Positions 1 to 10,566 of a stretch of DNA of 64,000 nucleotides are shown one piece after another. The position numbers and the translations under genes were made by a program. Where the stretch lies: the NCBI GenBank assembly GCA_902538705.1, contig CACBGD010000001.1, positions 1-64,000 on the forward strand, given 5' to 3'. The notes under the pieces are model-generated. The model had not been told where the DNA came from, ran no database searches, and saw only the letters and a list, made by a program, of their open reading frames with translations. Origin of the DNA: an uncultured SAR86 cluster bacterium (GTDB taxonomy: Bacteria > Pseudomonadota > Gammaproteobacteria > Magnimaribacterales > D2472). Every line of letters starts with the position of its first letter. Within the stretch, counting starts at the first letter, position 1.

Positions 1-23
1 TCACCTAGTTGTTGAATATAAAT

Positions 24-890
24 CTAAAATATTTTAGGAAAAAATACAGGTGTTTTCTTAACATATTTTTGATAATCAGAACTTTTTCCCCATTTTACAT
101 TGGCTCTTGCCTCAAGCATTCTGACACCACTTACAAAATAGATAAGAACAAAAGAGAAAATCGGCGATATTAATGTCCAATATTGAACTCCTTGAAGGTA
201 TGGTAGAGACATGATTGCTATCCCAGCCCATAGAACAACTTCGCCAAAGTAGTTTGGGTGCCTAGAAGCAGACCAAAGCCCTGTTGTAATAAACTTATTT
301 GCATTCTCTGGAATTGCTCTAAATTTTGTTTTTTGATTATCTGCAATAACTTCAATAGAAAAGCCAGCAATAAAAATAAATAGTCCTAAATAAAATATTG
401 GCTCAACTGCAAGCACTCCATTTGAGACTGCAGTTACGGCACATAATGAGCAAATCACTACCCACAATGCAGATAAATTAAATGTCATAAAAAATTGTGT
501 TGGGCTTTTCTTTATTGTTCTAAATCTTTTATCTTCCCCTGCATCTAAGACTCTTTTAAGTAGAAAACTTCCAAGCCTTATAGTCCAAATTAAAACTGCA
601 ATAGAGATAAATAAGCTTAATGAGAATGTTGCTCCATATGTCTGATAGTAAACAAAAACAGATCCAAATGCGTAGCAAATAGATCCAGTTAAGTCATAAA
701 ACTTTTCAGTTTTAAAAATTAACGCCGGTAAAAAGGCAATCCAATGAATTATTAAAATATACCAAGCTGTTTGAATAACTAGGTCTGAACCTGAAATCCC
801 AGCAAAGGCGACTGTTGCTAAAATTACGACAAATGAAATAATTAAATTAATAATCATATTTTTTGGCTCTTCTACAAAGAATTTGTTCAT
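24..890 (-). CDS. DUF1295 / steroid 5-alpha-reductase-like membrane protein
   Basis: Multi-TM protein with C-terminal SRHPNYFGEVVLWAGIA motif typical of DUF1295/ICMT-like families. Confidence 0.85.
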   Translation of the reverse strand: MNKFFVEEPKNMIINLIISFVVILATVAFAGISGSDLVIQTAWYILIIHWIAFLPALIFKTEKFYDLTGSICYAFGSVFVYYQTYGATFSLSLFISIAVLIWTIRLGSFLLKRVLDAGEDKRFRTIKKSPTQFFMTFNLSALWVVICSLCAVTAVSNGVLAVEPIFYLGLFIFIAGFSIEVIADNQKTKFRAIPENANKFITTGLWSASRHPNYFGEVVLWAGIAIMSLPYLQGVQYWTLISPIFSFVLIYFVSGVRMLEARANVKWGKSSDYQKYVKKTPVFFPKIF

Positions 891-931
891 TTAATGACTC
901 CCAATTAAAATGAGTAGATATATTGTAAACC

Positions 932-1501
932 ATGAAGATACCAACAAATCAATTTAGAACAGGAACTAAAATACTTCTCGATGGGGCGCCATGCTCAATA
1001 CTAAGTCATGAGTTTCATAAGCCTGGAAAAGGTCAAGCAGTTGTAAGAATTAAATATAGGAATTTATTATCAGGAAATGTCATTGAAAAAACTTTTAAAT
1101 CTAATGAAAGTGTTGAGCTTGCTGATGTTACAGTGAAAGAAATGGCATTTTTGTATAAGGATGATACAAAATGGTACTTTATGGATAACAGTACATATGA
1201 ACAAATTGAGCTAGATGAAAAGGTTATGGTCGATGCAAAAAAATGGCTTATTGGCGAGGAACTTTGTGAAATAGTGCTTTGGAATGACTCAGCTATAGCA
1301 ATTAATGTTCCAAAAATTGTGAGTTTAAAGATTGAAACATCTGAGCCTGGCGTAAAAGGAGATACTGTGTCTGGAGCTCAAAAGCCCGCGGTTCTTGAAA
1401 CAGGAGTTTCAATTCAAGTACCTCTTTTTGTTGAGGAAGGTGAAGTTGTAAAGGTGGATACTCGTTCATCAGAATATTTAGGAAGAGCTAATGATAGCTG
1501 A
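932..1501 (+). CDS. efp: Elongation factor P
   Basis: N-terminal KOW-like domain, HEFHKPGKGQA loop, full-length 189 aa. Confidence 0.97.
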   Translation: MKIPTNQFRTGTKILLDGAPCSILSHEFHKPGKGQAVVRIKYRNLLSGNVIEKTFKSNESVELADVTVKEMAFLYKDDTKWYFMDNSTYEQIELDEKVMVDAKKWLIGEELCEIVLWNDSAIAINVPKIVSLKIETSEPGVKGDTVSGAQKPAVLETGVSIQVPLFVEEGEVVKVDTRSSEYLGRANDS

Positions 1502-3188
1502 TGAAATAAAGAATAAGATTCTTAGCTACATTGAGAAGCACTTCTCTGAAGAAGAGGTTTCAATAGCTTCTTCAAAGTTCCTTATTGAGATACCCGATAG
1601 TCCTGAGAAAGGTGATCTTACATGCAATATTGCTTTGATATTGGGAAATATTAATAAAAATAATCCTAAAGAAATCGCTCTTGAGATTGGAAATATTTTG
1701 AAGGAGCTTAATTTAGTAAGCTCTATTGAGATTGCTGGTCCTGGATTCATTAACATCTTTCTCAACCATTCTGGGACTCTAAAAATAATTAAAGATATCC
1801 TTGATAAAAATACCATCAGAGAGGAAGAGGATTCAAAGAAAATTCAAGTCGAATTTGTCTCAGCAAATCCAACTGGTCCACTTCACGTTGGTCACGGAAG
1901 AGGAGCTATTTACGGTGATGTAATTTCAAGACTACTTGAAAAGAAAGGCCACGAAGTTCAAAAGGAGTACTATGTCAATGATGCGGGAAGGCAAATAGAT
2001 ATTCTTACGGCTAGTGTATATTTAAGAGCCATTAATATAGAAGATAATATTTTTCCTAAAAGTGCTTACAGAGGAAAATATATAAAGGAAATCGCAAAGA
2101 ATGCTAACTTACAGGAAGCTGTAAATATCGATGATCTTTTTAAAGGTCTTCCCGAGAGCGATGAAGAGAAAATAGATAAAATTATCTCACATCTCAAATC
2201 TGCTAGTGAGAAAGACTGGCAATCAGTTAAAAAAGTGTCACTAGAGAATGTTCTTTCGACAATAGAAAAAGACCTTGAAAATTTTGGTGTAACTTTTGAT
2301 AACTGGTTCTTAGAATCCTCTTTACTCGGTGCTGATTCAAAAATTGATGCTGCTGTCCAACAGCTAAGTACAAATAATCTAATAGATAATCGAGATGGAA
2401 ATATCTGGTTTAAGTCTTCTGATTTTGGCGATGATAAGGATAGAGTTTTGATAAGAGCTGATGGAAGACAAACCTACTTCGCTTCTGATGTTGCTTATCA
2501 TAAAGATAAATTAGACAGAGGTTTTGATGAAATCATAAATATTTGGGGCTCCGATCATCATGGATACATTAAGAGGGTTGAAGCATCTCTGGAAGGCCTA
2601 GGCTATGACAAAAATAAACTTTCTGTGAAGCTTGTACAATTTGCAAATCTAATTAAGAGCGGCTCGCCAGTTAAGATGTCTACAAGGAGTGGAGAATTTT
2701 ACTCTCTCGAGGACTTGTTAAGTGATGTTGGCTCTGATGTTGCCAGATTTTATTATCTTTCAAAACAAACTGATCAGCATTTGGATTTCGACCTAGACTT
2801 AGCAGTCTCAAGCAAAAAAGAAAATATGTATTATTACATTCAATACGCACACGCTAGAATATGCTCTCTTGAAAAAAAAGCTGGCTTAAAAGATTTTCTA
2901 GCAGAAGATATTTCTGAAGATCATGTAAATACTTGCTCAAATCTAATTCATGAAATCTCAAAATATCCAAATGTACTTGAAAAAACCTGTAACAACCTGT
3001 CACCACATTTATTAATTTTTTATTTAAGAGATTTAGCTTCAATTTTTCATAATTTTTACAATGATAATAAGATATTAGACAAGTCAGAATCTGAAAAATT
3101 AACTATTCTTGCGGTTACTCATGCCATAAAGGAAGTAATAGCGGATAGCCTTAATCTATTGGGTGTTAAAGCATTAGAAGAAATGTAA
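1491..3188 (+). CDS. argS: Arginyl-tRNA synthetase
   Basis: VEFVSANPTGPLHVGHGRGA signature, DALR-type C-terminus. Confidence 0.97.
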   Translation: MIADEIKNKILSYIEKHFSEEEVSIASSKFLIEIPDSPEKGDLTCNIALILGNINKNNPKEIALEIGNILKELNLVSSIEIAGPGFINIFLNHSGTLKIIKDILDKNTIREEEDSKKIQVEFVSANPTGPLHVGHGRGAIYGDVISRLLEKKGHEVQKEYYVNDAGRQIDILTASVYLRAINIEDNIFPKSAYRGKYIKEIAKNANLQEAVNIDDLFKGLPESDEEKIDKIISHLKSASEKDWQSVKKVSLENVLSTIEKDLENFGVTFDNWFLESSLLGADSKIDAAVQQLSTNNLIDNRDGNIWFKSSDFGDDKDRVLIRADGRQTYFASDVAYHKDKLDRGFDEIINIWGSDHHGYIKRVEASLEGLGYDKNKLSVKLVQFANLIKSGSPVKMSTRSGEFYSLEDLLSDVGSDVARFYYLSKQTDQHLDFDLDLAVSSKKENMYYYIQYAHARICSLEKKAGLKDFLAEDISEDHVNTCSNLIHEISKYPNVLEKTCNNLSPHLLIFYLRDLASIFHNFYNDNKILDKSESEKLTILAVTHAIKEVIADSLNLLGVKALEEM

Positions 3189-3707
3189 ATGAAAGATTTC
3201 GCTCAACAAAAAAAAGGTATAAAAAAAAATAAAAGTGTTTCAAATATAACTACTGGCAAATCGCCGGTTCCTATAAAGTTGGTCTTAGCTTTAATGGTTT
3301 TTCCAGTCATATTCCTTGTGGGTTCTGGACTATTCTTTAATACAGATTCTGAAATTTACACAGTAGAAAAAACAGAAAATGATATTACTTTTACATTTGA
3401 GCAAGATCTCAAAAATGAAAATATACACCTTGAATTAGAGAAGATTTATGAAGAGGCAACCTGCGAGTCCTATCTTCAAATTGAAACTTATGGTAAAAAA
3501 ATGTTTGCTGAAGAAACCATAGATAAGATGAGAGAATTGGATTTTGAGCCCTATTTAGAAGAGGTAACATCAAAAAACTATGACGGAATACTTTTCAGAG
3601 TAATGATCGGACCCATGCAGAGCATATCTGATACAAATAATGCAAGAGAAACTCTTATAAGAGCTGATTTCCTTCCTCTTCTAAGAACAAGGTGTACCAA
3701 AATATGA
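3189..3707 (+). CDS. SPOR-domain membrane protein
   Basis: One N-terminal TM plus SPOR-like C-terminal repeat (YLQIETYGKK..., FRVMIGPMQS); position after argS. Confidence 0.7.
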   Translation: MKDFAQQKKGIKKNKSVSNITTGKSPVPIKLVLALMVFPVIFLVGSGLFFNTDSEIYTVEKTENDITFTFEQDLKNENIHLELEKIYEEATCESYLQIETYGKKMFAEETIDKMRELDFEPYLEEVTSKNYDGILFRVMIGPMQSISDTNNARETLIRADFLPLLRTRCTKI

Positions 3708-4378
3708 CAAAGCCTTTTTCAGACTTCAAAGAAGATCTAAGATTGTTTTGTAGTGAAAATAAAGTCGACAATGACAAAATATCTATCGTTGGTGTTTCCA
3801 AGAAAAAGAGTTTAGAAGATATTTTGGGCCTGTATAGGCTTGGTCTTAGAGATTTTGGTGAGAATTATGCTCAAGAACTTAATGAGAAATCTTTGGCTCT
3901 TGATTTAGAAAAAATAAGGTGGCATTTTATGGGTCCAATACAAACTAATAAGATTGGTTTAATTGTCAAAAATTCTTATCTTGTTCATTCGGTTGATAGA
4001 GAAAAAGTAGTTAAAAAAATGGATCTTGAGTCAAAAAAGATTAACAAAATACAAAAAGTTTTGGTTCAAGTAAATATTAGTGGAGAAGCCTCTAAGTCTG
4101 GAATCTTTCCAGGCGATGCTGAAGAGTTTTTGCACTTTGTTGATAGCTTCGATAACTTAGGGCTTGCTGGATTGATGTTTATGCCAAATATAAACCAAGA
4201 TAAAGTTTTACATATCAAAGAAATAAAAGATTCTGTTGCTTTATTTAAAGATATGAAATCAAAAAGAAGAAATATACAAGTTCTGTCTTTAGGGACTTCA
4301 TCTGACTATAAAGAATGTATTAAAGCAGGCTCAAACTTAATAAGAGTTGGGGAAATCCTCTTTGGCCCTAGGCTTTGA
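3704..4378 (+). CDS. yggS: YggS-family PLP-binding protein (start probably at 3704, ATGA overlap)
   Basis: VGVSKKKS, FGENYAQE, WHFMGPIQTNK, LSLGTSSDYKECIKAGSNLIRVGEILFG. Confidence 0.93.
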   Translation: MTKPFSDFKEDLRLFCSENKVDNDKISIVGVSKKKSLEDILGLYRLGLRDFGENYAQELNEKSLALDLEKIRWHFMGPIQTNKIGLIVKNSYLVHSVDREKVVKKMDLESKKINKIQKVLVQVNISGEASKSGIFPGDAEEFLHFVDSFDNLGLAGLMFMPNINQDKVLHIKEIKDSVALFKDMKSKRRNIQVLSLGTSSDYKECIKAGSNLIRVGEILFGPRL

Positions 4379-4394
4379 TTTATAATTCAATTTT

Positions 4395-4916
4395 ATGAAT
4401 AGTAATTTATTTTCTTTCCTAGAGCTTATAAGTACCGGCCTGATGTTTATTGCTGTAATTTATTCTATTTTTTCAATATTTAAAGTTAGTTATTTCAACC
4501 CCATAGTCCAAATATTTGTAAAGATTATGGATCCATTTACTAAAGTCTTTCTGGGAATTAATAAATCTGTGTCAGGATTGATTGTCGCAATAGTTTTTAA
4601 GTTTTTAGGGCTCTTGAGTTATGTATCTAGTTATAGCTATATTCTGCTTATTTCTATAAGTTTTTTTGAGGTTCTTATCGTATTCTTTAAGATACTTTTT
4701 TACTTTGTTATTGCCGGTGTTGTTAAGAGTTGGGTTGCTCCATTTTCTAAAAATGACATGTGGATGATTGTTGAAGAAGTTTCTAATAAAATTCTCGATC
4801 CAATTAGAAAATTTATCCCATCTTTTGGTGGCATAGACATCTCTCCTATCTTTGCATTTATTTTGCTTAATTCCATAAATGTTTTTCTTGCGCAGCTTGC
4901 AGTTTCTATTCTCTAA
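4395..4916 (+). CDS. yggT: YggT family membrane protein
   Basis: Two YggT-like membrane repeats with NPIV...DPFTK / DPIRKFIP; conserved neighbourhood. Confidence 0.85.
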   Translation: MNSNLFSFLELISTGLMFIAVIYSIFSIFKVSYFNPIVQIFVKIMDPFTKVFLGINKSVSGLIVAIVFKFLGLLSYVSSYSYILLISISFFEVLIVFFKILFYFVIAGVVKSWVAPFSKNDMWMIVEEVSNKILDPIRKFIPSFGGIDISPIFAFILLNSINVFLAQLAVSIL

Positions 4917-6005
4917 ATGATTGTAAAGACAAAAAAAATACTTATTGATTCCAAATTAGAATGTGCTTCGGGAGAGGCTCTTGAAAGCTTTGAGTTGATG
5001 ACCGATTTTTATGGAGAGCTAAATGAAAAAAAAGATAATGCAGTCCTTGTATGTCACGCATTCTCCGGAAGTCATCATGCTGCAGGTAAAAGGGGTGATA
5101 GTGTTGGTTGGTGGGATGAGTTCATTGGTCCTGATAAAACAATAGATACGAATCGTTTCTTTGTAGTCTCTGTAAATAATCTTGGAAGTTGTTTTGGATC
5201 TAGTGGCCCACTTAGTGAGGATAAAAATGGAGAGAAATTTAATAATGACTTTCCTCAGTTAGAGATTATTGATTGGGTTGAGTCTCAAAAAATGCTTGCA
5301 GATAAATTAGGAATAGAAAAGTGGCATTTAGTCATAGGTGGCAGTTTAGGTGGAATGCAGTCGCTCCAATGGGCTGTAAGTTACCCAAAAATGGTAAAAA
5401 AAGTTGGTATTCTTGCTGCGGCAGCGAAAACAAGCTCTCAAAATATTGCTTTGAATGAAGTTGAGAGAGAAATTATAAGGAAAGATGAAGATTATCATGA
5501 TGGAAAATATCTTGATTTTAATAAGTCTCCAGTTAAGGGTCTAAAAGCTGCGAGGATGCTTGGCCACATAACTTATTTATCTGCTAAAAATATGGATCAG
5601 CGCTTTGGAAGAAAGCTACAAAATACTGCATCAAAAGTAGCTGAAGGTGTAAATTTTGAAATTGAAAACTACCTTCAATATAAAGGAGGAAAGTTTGCAG
5701 AATTATTTGATGCTAACTCATATATTCTTTTAACGAAAGTTATGGATAAATTTGATATTGCCCATGGATATGATGATAGCCTCGAGACTGCTCTTGAAAG
5801 TGTTTCTGCAGAAATGCTAGTTGTATCATTTACCTCTGATTGGATGTTCCCACCCCAAAATGGAAAAGAGATATGTTTGGCGTCTATTAAAGCGAATAAA
5901 AAATGTTCTTACGTTGAATTAGAAGGAGAATATGGCCATGACAGTTTTCTGTATCCAAATAAAGGTTACCAAAATGCTATAAAAAACTTTATTGAATCAA
6001 AATGA
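4917..6005 (+). CDS. metX: Homoserine O-acetyl/succinyltransferase
   Basis: Alpha/beta hydrolase with LVCHAFSGSHHAAG, GGSLGGMQSLQWA, EYGHDSFL. Confidence 0.93.
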   Translation: MIVKTKKILIDSKLECASGEALESFELMTDFYGELNEKKDNAVLVCHAFSGSHHAAGKRGDSVGWWDEFIGPDKTIDTNRFFVVSVNNLGSCFGSSGPLSEDKNGEKFNNDFPQLEIIDWVESQKMLADKLGIEKWHLVIGGSLGGMQSLQWAVSYPKMVKKVGILAAAAKTSSQNIALNEVEREIIRKDEDYHDGKYLDFNKSPVKGLKAARMLGHITYLSAKNMDQRFGRKLQNTASKVAEGVNFEIENYLQYKGGKFAELFDANSYILLTKVMDKFDIAHGYDDSLETALESVSAEMLVVSFTSDWMFPPQNGKEICLASIKANKKCSYVELEGEYGHDSFLYPNKGYQNAIKNFIESK

Positions 6006-6595
6006 AATCAAATTTTAAGAGAATAATAGAAAAATGGATTCCACAAAACACTAAATTGCTTGATTTAGGCTGTGGCGATGGAGATCTTTTAGGGCACCTT
6101 AAGAATTCAAAAAATGTTAATGGTTATGGTATTGAAATTGATATTTCTAAAGCTAATGAGTGTCTTAAAAGAAATATCCCAGTTATACAATGTGATATTG
6201 ATGAAGGTATAAAGGAGTTCAATGATTTGGACTTTGATATAACAATAATGGCAAATTCAATCCAATGTTTAAAAAATCCTAATGTAGCCCTTAAAAATAT
6301 TCTCAATATCTCTAATAAATGTATCGTTACTCTTCCAAACTTTGCCCATTGGTCCTGCAGATTAGATTTATTTTTAGGAAAAATGCCAGTTACAAAGAAT
6401 CTTCCAGTGCCCTGGTATGAGACTAAAAATATTCATTTGTGTACTATTAAAGATTTCGAGGAACTCTGTAACAAATTAGATTTACTTATAGTCGAGAAAT
6501 TATATTTAAACAATAACTTCAAAGAGAGTATTTTGACAAAACTATTACCAAATCTTTTTGCTGCTGAAGGTGTGTACTTAATTGAAAGGAAATAA
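6002..6595 (+). CDS. metW: Methionine biosynthesis protein MetW
   Basis: SAM-methyltransferase fold LLDLGCGDGDLL, PNFAHW; directly after metX. Confidence 0.93.
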   Translation: MKSNFKRIIEKWIPQNTKLLDLGCGDGDLLGHLKNSKNVNGYGIEIDISKANECLKRNIPVIQCDIDEGIKEFNDLDFDITIMANSIQCLKNPNVALKNILNISNKCIVTLPNFAHWSCRLDLFLGKMPVTKNLPVPWYETKNIHLCTIKDFEELCNKLDLLIVEKLYLNNNFKESILTKLLPNLFAAEGVYLIERK

Positions 6596-7169
6596 ATTAA
6601 TTATTGCTTCCTCCAATAAGGGGAAAATTAGCGAATTCCAAAAGATCCTTCCAAATTTTGATTGCATTCCTCAATCTGTCTTCAATATCAGTGATGTCGA
6701 AGAAACAGGAAAAAATTTTGAAGAGAATGCAATCCTGAAAGCTAAAAATGCATTCTCGAATACAAATATCTCATCTATTGGTGATGACTCAGGCTTAATA
6801 GTTCCTGAAATTAATAATGAGCCTGGTCTTTACTCGGCAAGATATTCGGGAGTGAATGCAACGGATAGTGATAACAGAAATAAACTTATATCAAAACTTA
6901 AAGATAAAAAGCTTAAATCAACTTATGCATACTTTTTTTGTTGTATTGTTGCTGTTGGGATAAAAGGTCAAAATGAAATTATAGTTTGTAGTGGAAAAGT
7001 TGAGGGTGAGGTCAAAACTATTGAAAGAGGTAAAAAAGGTTTTGGTTATGATTCAATGTTTTATCCGAAAGGATATTCTGAGTCTTTCGCAGAACTTAAT
7101 TCCTTAGAAAAGAATAAAATAAGCCATAGAGGCTTGGCTCTAAAAAAACTTATGGAAAAATTAAATTAA
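6582..7169 (+). CDS. rdgB: Non-canonical purine NTP pyrophosphatase (HAM1/RdgB), TTG start
   Basis: IIASSNKGKISEF, SIGDDSGLIV, GYDSMFYP. Confidence 0.95.
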   Translation: MKGNKLIIASSNKGKISEFQKILPNFDCIPQSVFNISDVEETGKNFEENAILKAKNAFSNTNISSIGDDSGLIVPEINNEPGLYSARYSGVNATDSDNRNKLISKLKDKKLKSTYAYFFCCIVAVGIKGQNEIIVCSGKVEGEVKTIERGKKGFGYDSMFYPKGYSESFAELNSLEKNKISHRGLALKKLMEKLN

Positions 7170-7805
7170 ACTTAATTTGAAAGTATATATATCTCGTCCT
7201 TCCTTGATTCCTTTTTTCTGAAACTTTGAGAGCTCTCTGCCGGGTATTTGCTTTACATTCTCAATTGAGAACTTATCTTCAAAATCTCTCAATACATCTT
7301 GAATATTAAAAGCATAATTTTCCCAATCTGTAGAGAGAAATATAAATGAGTTTGGTTTCAAGCATGACTGAATGCGTTCAAAAAAATCTCTGCTTAAAAG
7401 TCTTCTTTTATGATGTCTATCTTTTGGCCATGGATCTGGACAAATTATATAAACTTCATCAAATCTAAAACCTTCTTCTTCAAAGATAAGATCTCTTATG
7501 TCCCCTTCATAAATGCAAATATTTTCTAGTGAATGTTCTCTAATTTTTCCTATTAAATTACCAATTCCAGATTTATAAACTTCGGAAGCTAAAAATAATG
7601 TGTTGTTTTTTTCTTTCGCAAAAGAAAAGAAATCTTCTCCGTTACCAAAGCCTATTTCAAGTGCAGTTTTATCAAATGACCTATTATCATTTAAGGTACT
7701 GGAATCTTTTATCAAATAATCTTTTAAGAAATTTAAATTTCTCTCTTGTAGCTTTGTAATTCTTCCTTTTCTTCTGACAAAACTTGGAAGAAAGTTATAT
7801 CTCAA
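7161..7805 (-). CDS. trmB: tRNA (guanine-N7-)-methyltransferase
   Basis: LEIGFGNGEDFF, CPDPWPKDRHHKRRL. Confidence 0.95.
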   Translation of the reverse strand: MRYNFLPSFVRRKGRITKLQERNLNFLKDYLIKDSSTLNDNRSFDKTALEIGFGNGEDFFSFAKEKNNTLFLASEVYKSGIGNLIGKIREHSLENICIYEGDIRDLIFEEEGFRFDEVYIICPDPWPKDRHHKRRLLSRDFFERIQSCLKPNSFIFLSTDWENYAFNIQDVLRDFEDKFSIENVKQIPGRELSKFQKKGIKEGRDIYTFKLSLI

Positions 7806-8597
7806 TTACTTTATTACTCCGTCTTTTGGAGACGATTTTGATGCATAAAGTCTTTTCTCCATTCTTCCAGCGAGAAATGCTTCTCTACCTGATTCAATTG
7901 CTTTTTTCATAGCTGAAGCCATGAGAATAGGTTTTTTGGCTTCAGCTATTGCTGTATTCATTAGCACACCATCACATCCTAACTCCATTGCTATCGTCGC
8001 ATCCGATGCAGTCCCTACACCTGCATCAACTATTATTGGTTTATTTGAGTTCTCTAAAATTATCTCTATATTATAGGGGTTTGTTATTCCCAGCCCTGAA
8101 CCGATTGGAGCTGCCAGAGGCATGATTGAAACACAGCCAATGTCGTCTAATTCTTTACACAAGATGGGGTCATCAGTGCAATAGACCATCACCTCAAAAT
8201 CATCTTCAACTAATATCCTTGCTGCTTCAAGTGTTTGGGTCATGTTAGGAAACAAGGTTTTTTCATCTCCAAGAACTTCTAACTTAACTAGATTGTGGCC
8301 ATCTAATAGCTCTCTTGCGAGATTACAAGTACGAACAGCATCATCGACGTTATAGCAACCTGCAGTATTTGGAAGAATTATAAATTTTTCTGGGTTTAAG
8401 AAGTCTAGAAGATTTGGTTCATCTTTATTTTGCCCTATATTAGTCCTTCTAATTGCTACAGTAACCACTTGTGCTCCAGAGGCAACTATTGCATCTTGCG
8501 TTTCCTGAAAATCTTTATATTTACCAGTGCCTACTAAAAGCCTAGATGAAAATTCTCTAGTGCCAATAATCAACTTTTCCAATTTATCCTCCACCAA
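7806..8597 (-). CDS. thiG: Thiazole synthase
   Basis: [32 protein letters not shown]. Confidence 0.97.
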   Translation of the reverse strand: MVEDKLEKLIIGTREFSSRLLVGTGKYKDFQETQDAIVASGAQVVTVAIRRTNIGQNKDEPNLLDFLNPEKFIILPNTAGCYNVDDAVRTCNLARELLDGHNLVKLEVLGDEKTLFPNMTQTLEAARILVEDDFEVMVYCTDDPILCKELDDIGCVSIMPLAAPIGSGLGITNPYNIEIILENSNKPIIVDAGVGTASDATIAMELGCDGVLMNTAIAEAKKPILMASAMKKAIESGREAFLAGRMEKRLYASKSSPKDGVIK

Positions 8598-8796
8598 CAG
8601 CTATAACTATTTCAACAACGTCCTCTTCATTGAGAGTATAGTTATCAATCTGCGATTTTGGAACAATCTCTCGATTTATTTCTACAGCAAATCTAGCCTC
8701 AGAGAGATTTAAACTTTCTAAAAGTTCTTTGAGGGAGTTTGATTTAAGATGGATTTCTGAGCCGTTAAGGGTAATACCTATTGATTTAGCATTCAC
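8584..8796 (-). CDS. thiS: Sulfur carrier protein ThiS (GTG start overlapping rpoH stop)
   Basis: Ubiquitin-like 70 aa with C-terminal VGGG; adjacent to thiG. Confidence 0.93.
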   Translation of the reverse strand: MNAKSIGITLNGSEIHLKSNSLKELLESLNLSEARFAVEINREIVPKSQIDNYTLNEEDVVEIVIAVGGG

Positions 8797-9656
8797 AGAG
8801 CATCAGACATAGAGCTTCTTAATTTCTTAAGAGCGCCATTTTCGATCTGTCTAATTCTTTCAGCAGAAATCTTATACTCTTCTGCAAGTTCGTGAAGGGT
8901 GACTTTAGAATCAGATAAATATCTTCTTCTTATAATATCTTTACTTCTATCATCAAGGCCTTTAAGTGCATCTAAAAGTTCAGCATTATTAAATGCCATT
9001 GTTTGTTCTGCCTCAACTAAGTCTTCAGGATTAAACCTTTTGTCTTCAAGATATTGTGATGGCGCCATTATTTCATTTTCCCCATCTCCTGTATTAACGG
9101 GAGCATCAAACGACGAATCATTAGAAGATAGCCTATTTTCCATATGCAGAACATCTTTAACTTGAACATTTAAATCTTCAGCTATTTTTTCTGCTTCTTC
9201 TTTAGTAAGCCATTCCAAAGATTTTTTCTTACTTCTTAAGTTAAAAAATAATTTCCTTTGTGCTTTAGTAGTAGCTATTTTTACTAATCTCCAATTTTTA
9301 AGAATATATTCGTGGATTTCAGCTTTTATCCAGTGAACTGCAAAAGAAACGAGTTTTACACCTCTGTTAGGATCAAATCTATCAACAGCTTTCATAAGAC
9401 CTACATTGCCTTCTTGTATAATGTCGCCTATTGGCAAACCATAACCTTGGTATGACCTAGCAATATGAACTACAAAACGTAGGTGTGAAATAACTAATTG
9501 CCTTGCAGCATCTAGATCATCGTTATCATAAAGTTTGTGAGCAAGTTCTTTCTCTTGTTCAGGTGTAAGTATTGGTATTGAATGCACACAGGCAAGGTAA
9601 GATTCTATATCTTTACCTGGCGTTGTTAGCTCAATTTTTTGTAAATCAGTACCCAT
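8793..9656 (-). CDS. rpoH: RNA polymerase sigma-32 factor
   Basis: HLRFVVHIARSYQGYGLPIGDIIQEGNVGLMKAVDRFDP; sigma region 4 helix-turn-helix. Confidence 0.95.
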   Translation of the reverse strand: MGTDLQKIELTTPGKDIESYLACVHSIPILTPEQEKELAHKLYDNDDLDAARQLVISHLRFVVHIARSYQGYGLPIGDIIQEGNVGLMKAVDRFDPNRGVKLVSFAVHWIKAEIHEYILKNWRLVKIATTKAQRKLFFNLRSKKKSLEWLTKEEAEKIAEDLNVQVKDVLHMENRLSSNDSSFDAPVNTGDGENEIMAPSQYLEDKRFNPEDLVEAEQTMAFNNAELLDALKGLDDRSKDIIRRRYLSDSKVTLHELAEEYKISAERIRQIENGALKKLRSSMSDAL

Positions 9657-9707
9657 TATAATTTCTGTTTATATTATATTATACATAAAAATTATGTAGA
9701 CCTTAAA

Positions 9708-10499
9708 TTATAGCAATTTTTTTACATAATCTTCCACTTTTTGACTATAAGTTTGTCTCATAAGTTCACTGCTATAGGCTATAAAAGATGGATTAAGTAT
9801 GTTTTTTTTGGAATATTTAAGCTTTTCAAAGTCCTCTAGGCTAAATATTGAACCTCCATAAGACTCAAGAACTGCATCCGCAGCAGAAATATCCCACTCA
9901 GAAGTTGGACCAAATCTCGGGTATATATCTGCTTCATCATCGCATAAAGCACAAATTTTTAATGAACTACCCTTTTCAACAAGTTCATAATCTATTCCAG
10001 AGTCCTTAAGGAATCTCAAAAACGCTTTGTCTGCTTCTCCTTTATGGCTTCTGCTCATCACAATCCTTAATGGTGATTTTATTTCTTGGATCTTTGGTTG
10101 AGAAACTTTATCTAGGCTCGTCCATATTCTCAAATCCATTGGCCTTTGAACAATCCCAAAGATGCTGCAGTGATTATGTATAAAAGATATATTTACTGAA
10201 AAATCTCCATTTCTATTAATAAATTCCTTTGTCCCATCAAGTGGATCTATCAACCAATAGCTATCTTCATAAGAAATATTATTTTTGAAGGTTTCTTCAG
10301 AAATAACCTGAATTTCAGGAGTTATTCTTTTTAGTCCTTCGATAATTATATTATTAGATGATTCGTCCGCCAGTGTTAAAGGAGACCCATCATTTTTATT
10401 TTTATATGAAAAATCAGAATTGTAGATATCCATTATTGAGGAGCTTGCTTGCGAAGAAAGATCTATCAAATCAGGTAAAAATTTATTGAAATCGAGCAT
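9708..10499 (-). CDS. cysQ: 3'(2'),5'-bisphosphate nucleotidase (CysQ-like)
   Basis: DPLDGTKEFINRNGDFSVNI; inositol monophosphatase fold. Confidence 0.9.
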   Translation of the reverse strand: MLDFNKFLPDLIDLSSQASSSIMDIYNSDFSYKNKNDGSPLTLADESSNNIIIEGLKRITPEIQVISEETFKNNISYEDSYWLIDPLDGTKEFINRNGDFSVNISFIHNHCSIFGIVQRPMDLRIWTSLDKVSQPKIQEIKSPLRIVMSRSHKGEADKAFLRFLKDSGIDYELVEKGSSLKICALCDDEADIYPRFGPTSEWDISAADAVLESYGGSIFSLEDFEKLKYSKKNILNPSFIAYSSELMRQTYSQKVEDYVKKLL

Positions 10500-10566
10500 T
10501 TTTTGTATTTTTTTTTGATTATAGTGATCATTTACTTATAATTACAACTTTCAAGTAATAGAAATA

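Noticed and set aside
8527-8712. 61-aa plus-strand ORF opposite thiG/thiS
   Set aside because: Antisense to conserved coding sequence; composition looks like a reverse reading.
8580-9707. Possible TPP riboswitch for thiS/thiG
   Set aside because: thiS overlaps rpoH and no TPP aptamer-like CUGAGA...GAACCUGAUC pattern was seen upstream of rpoH.
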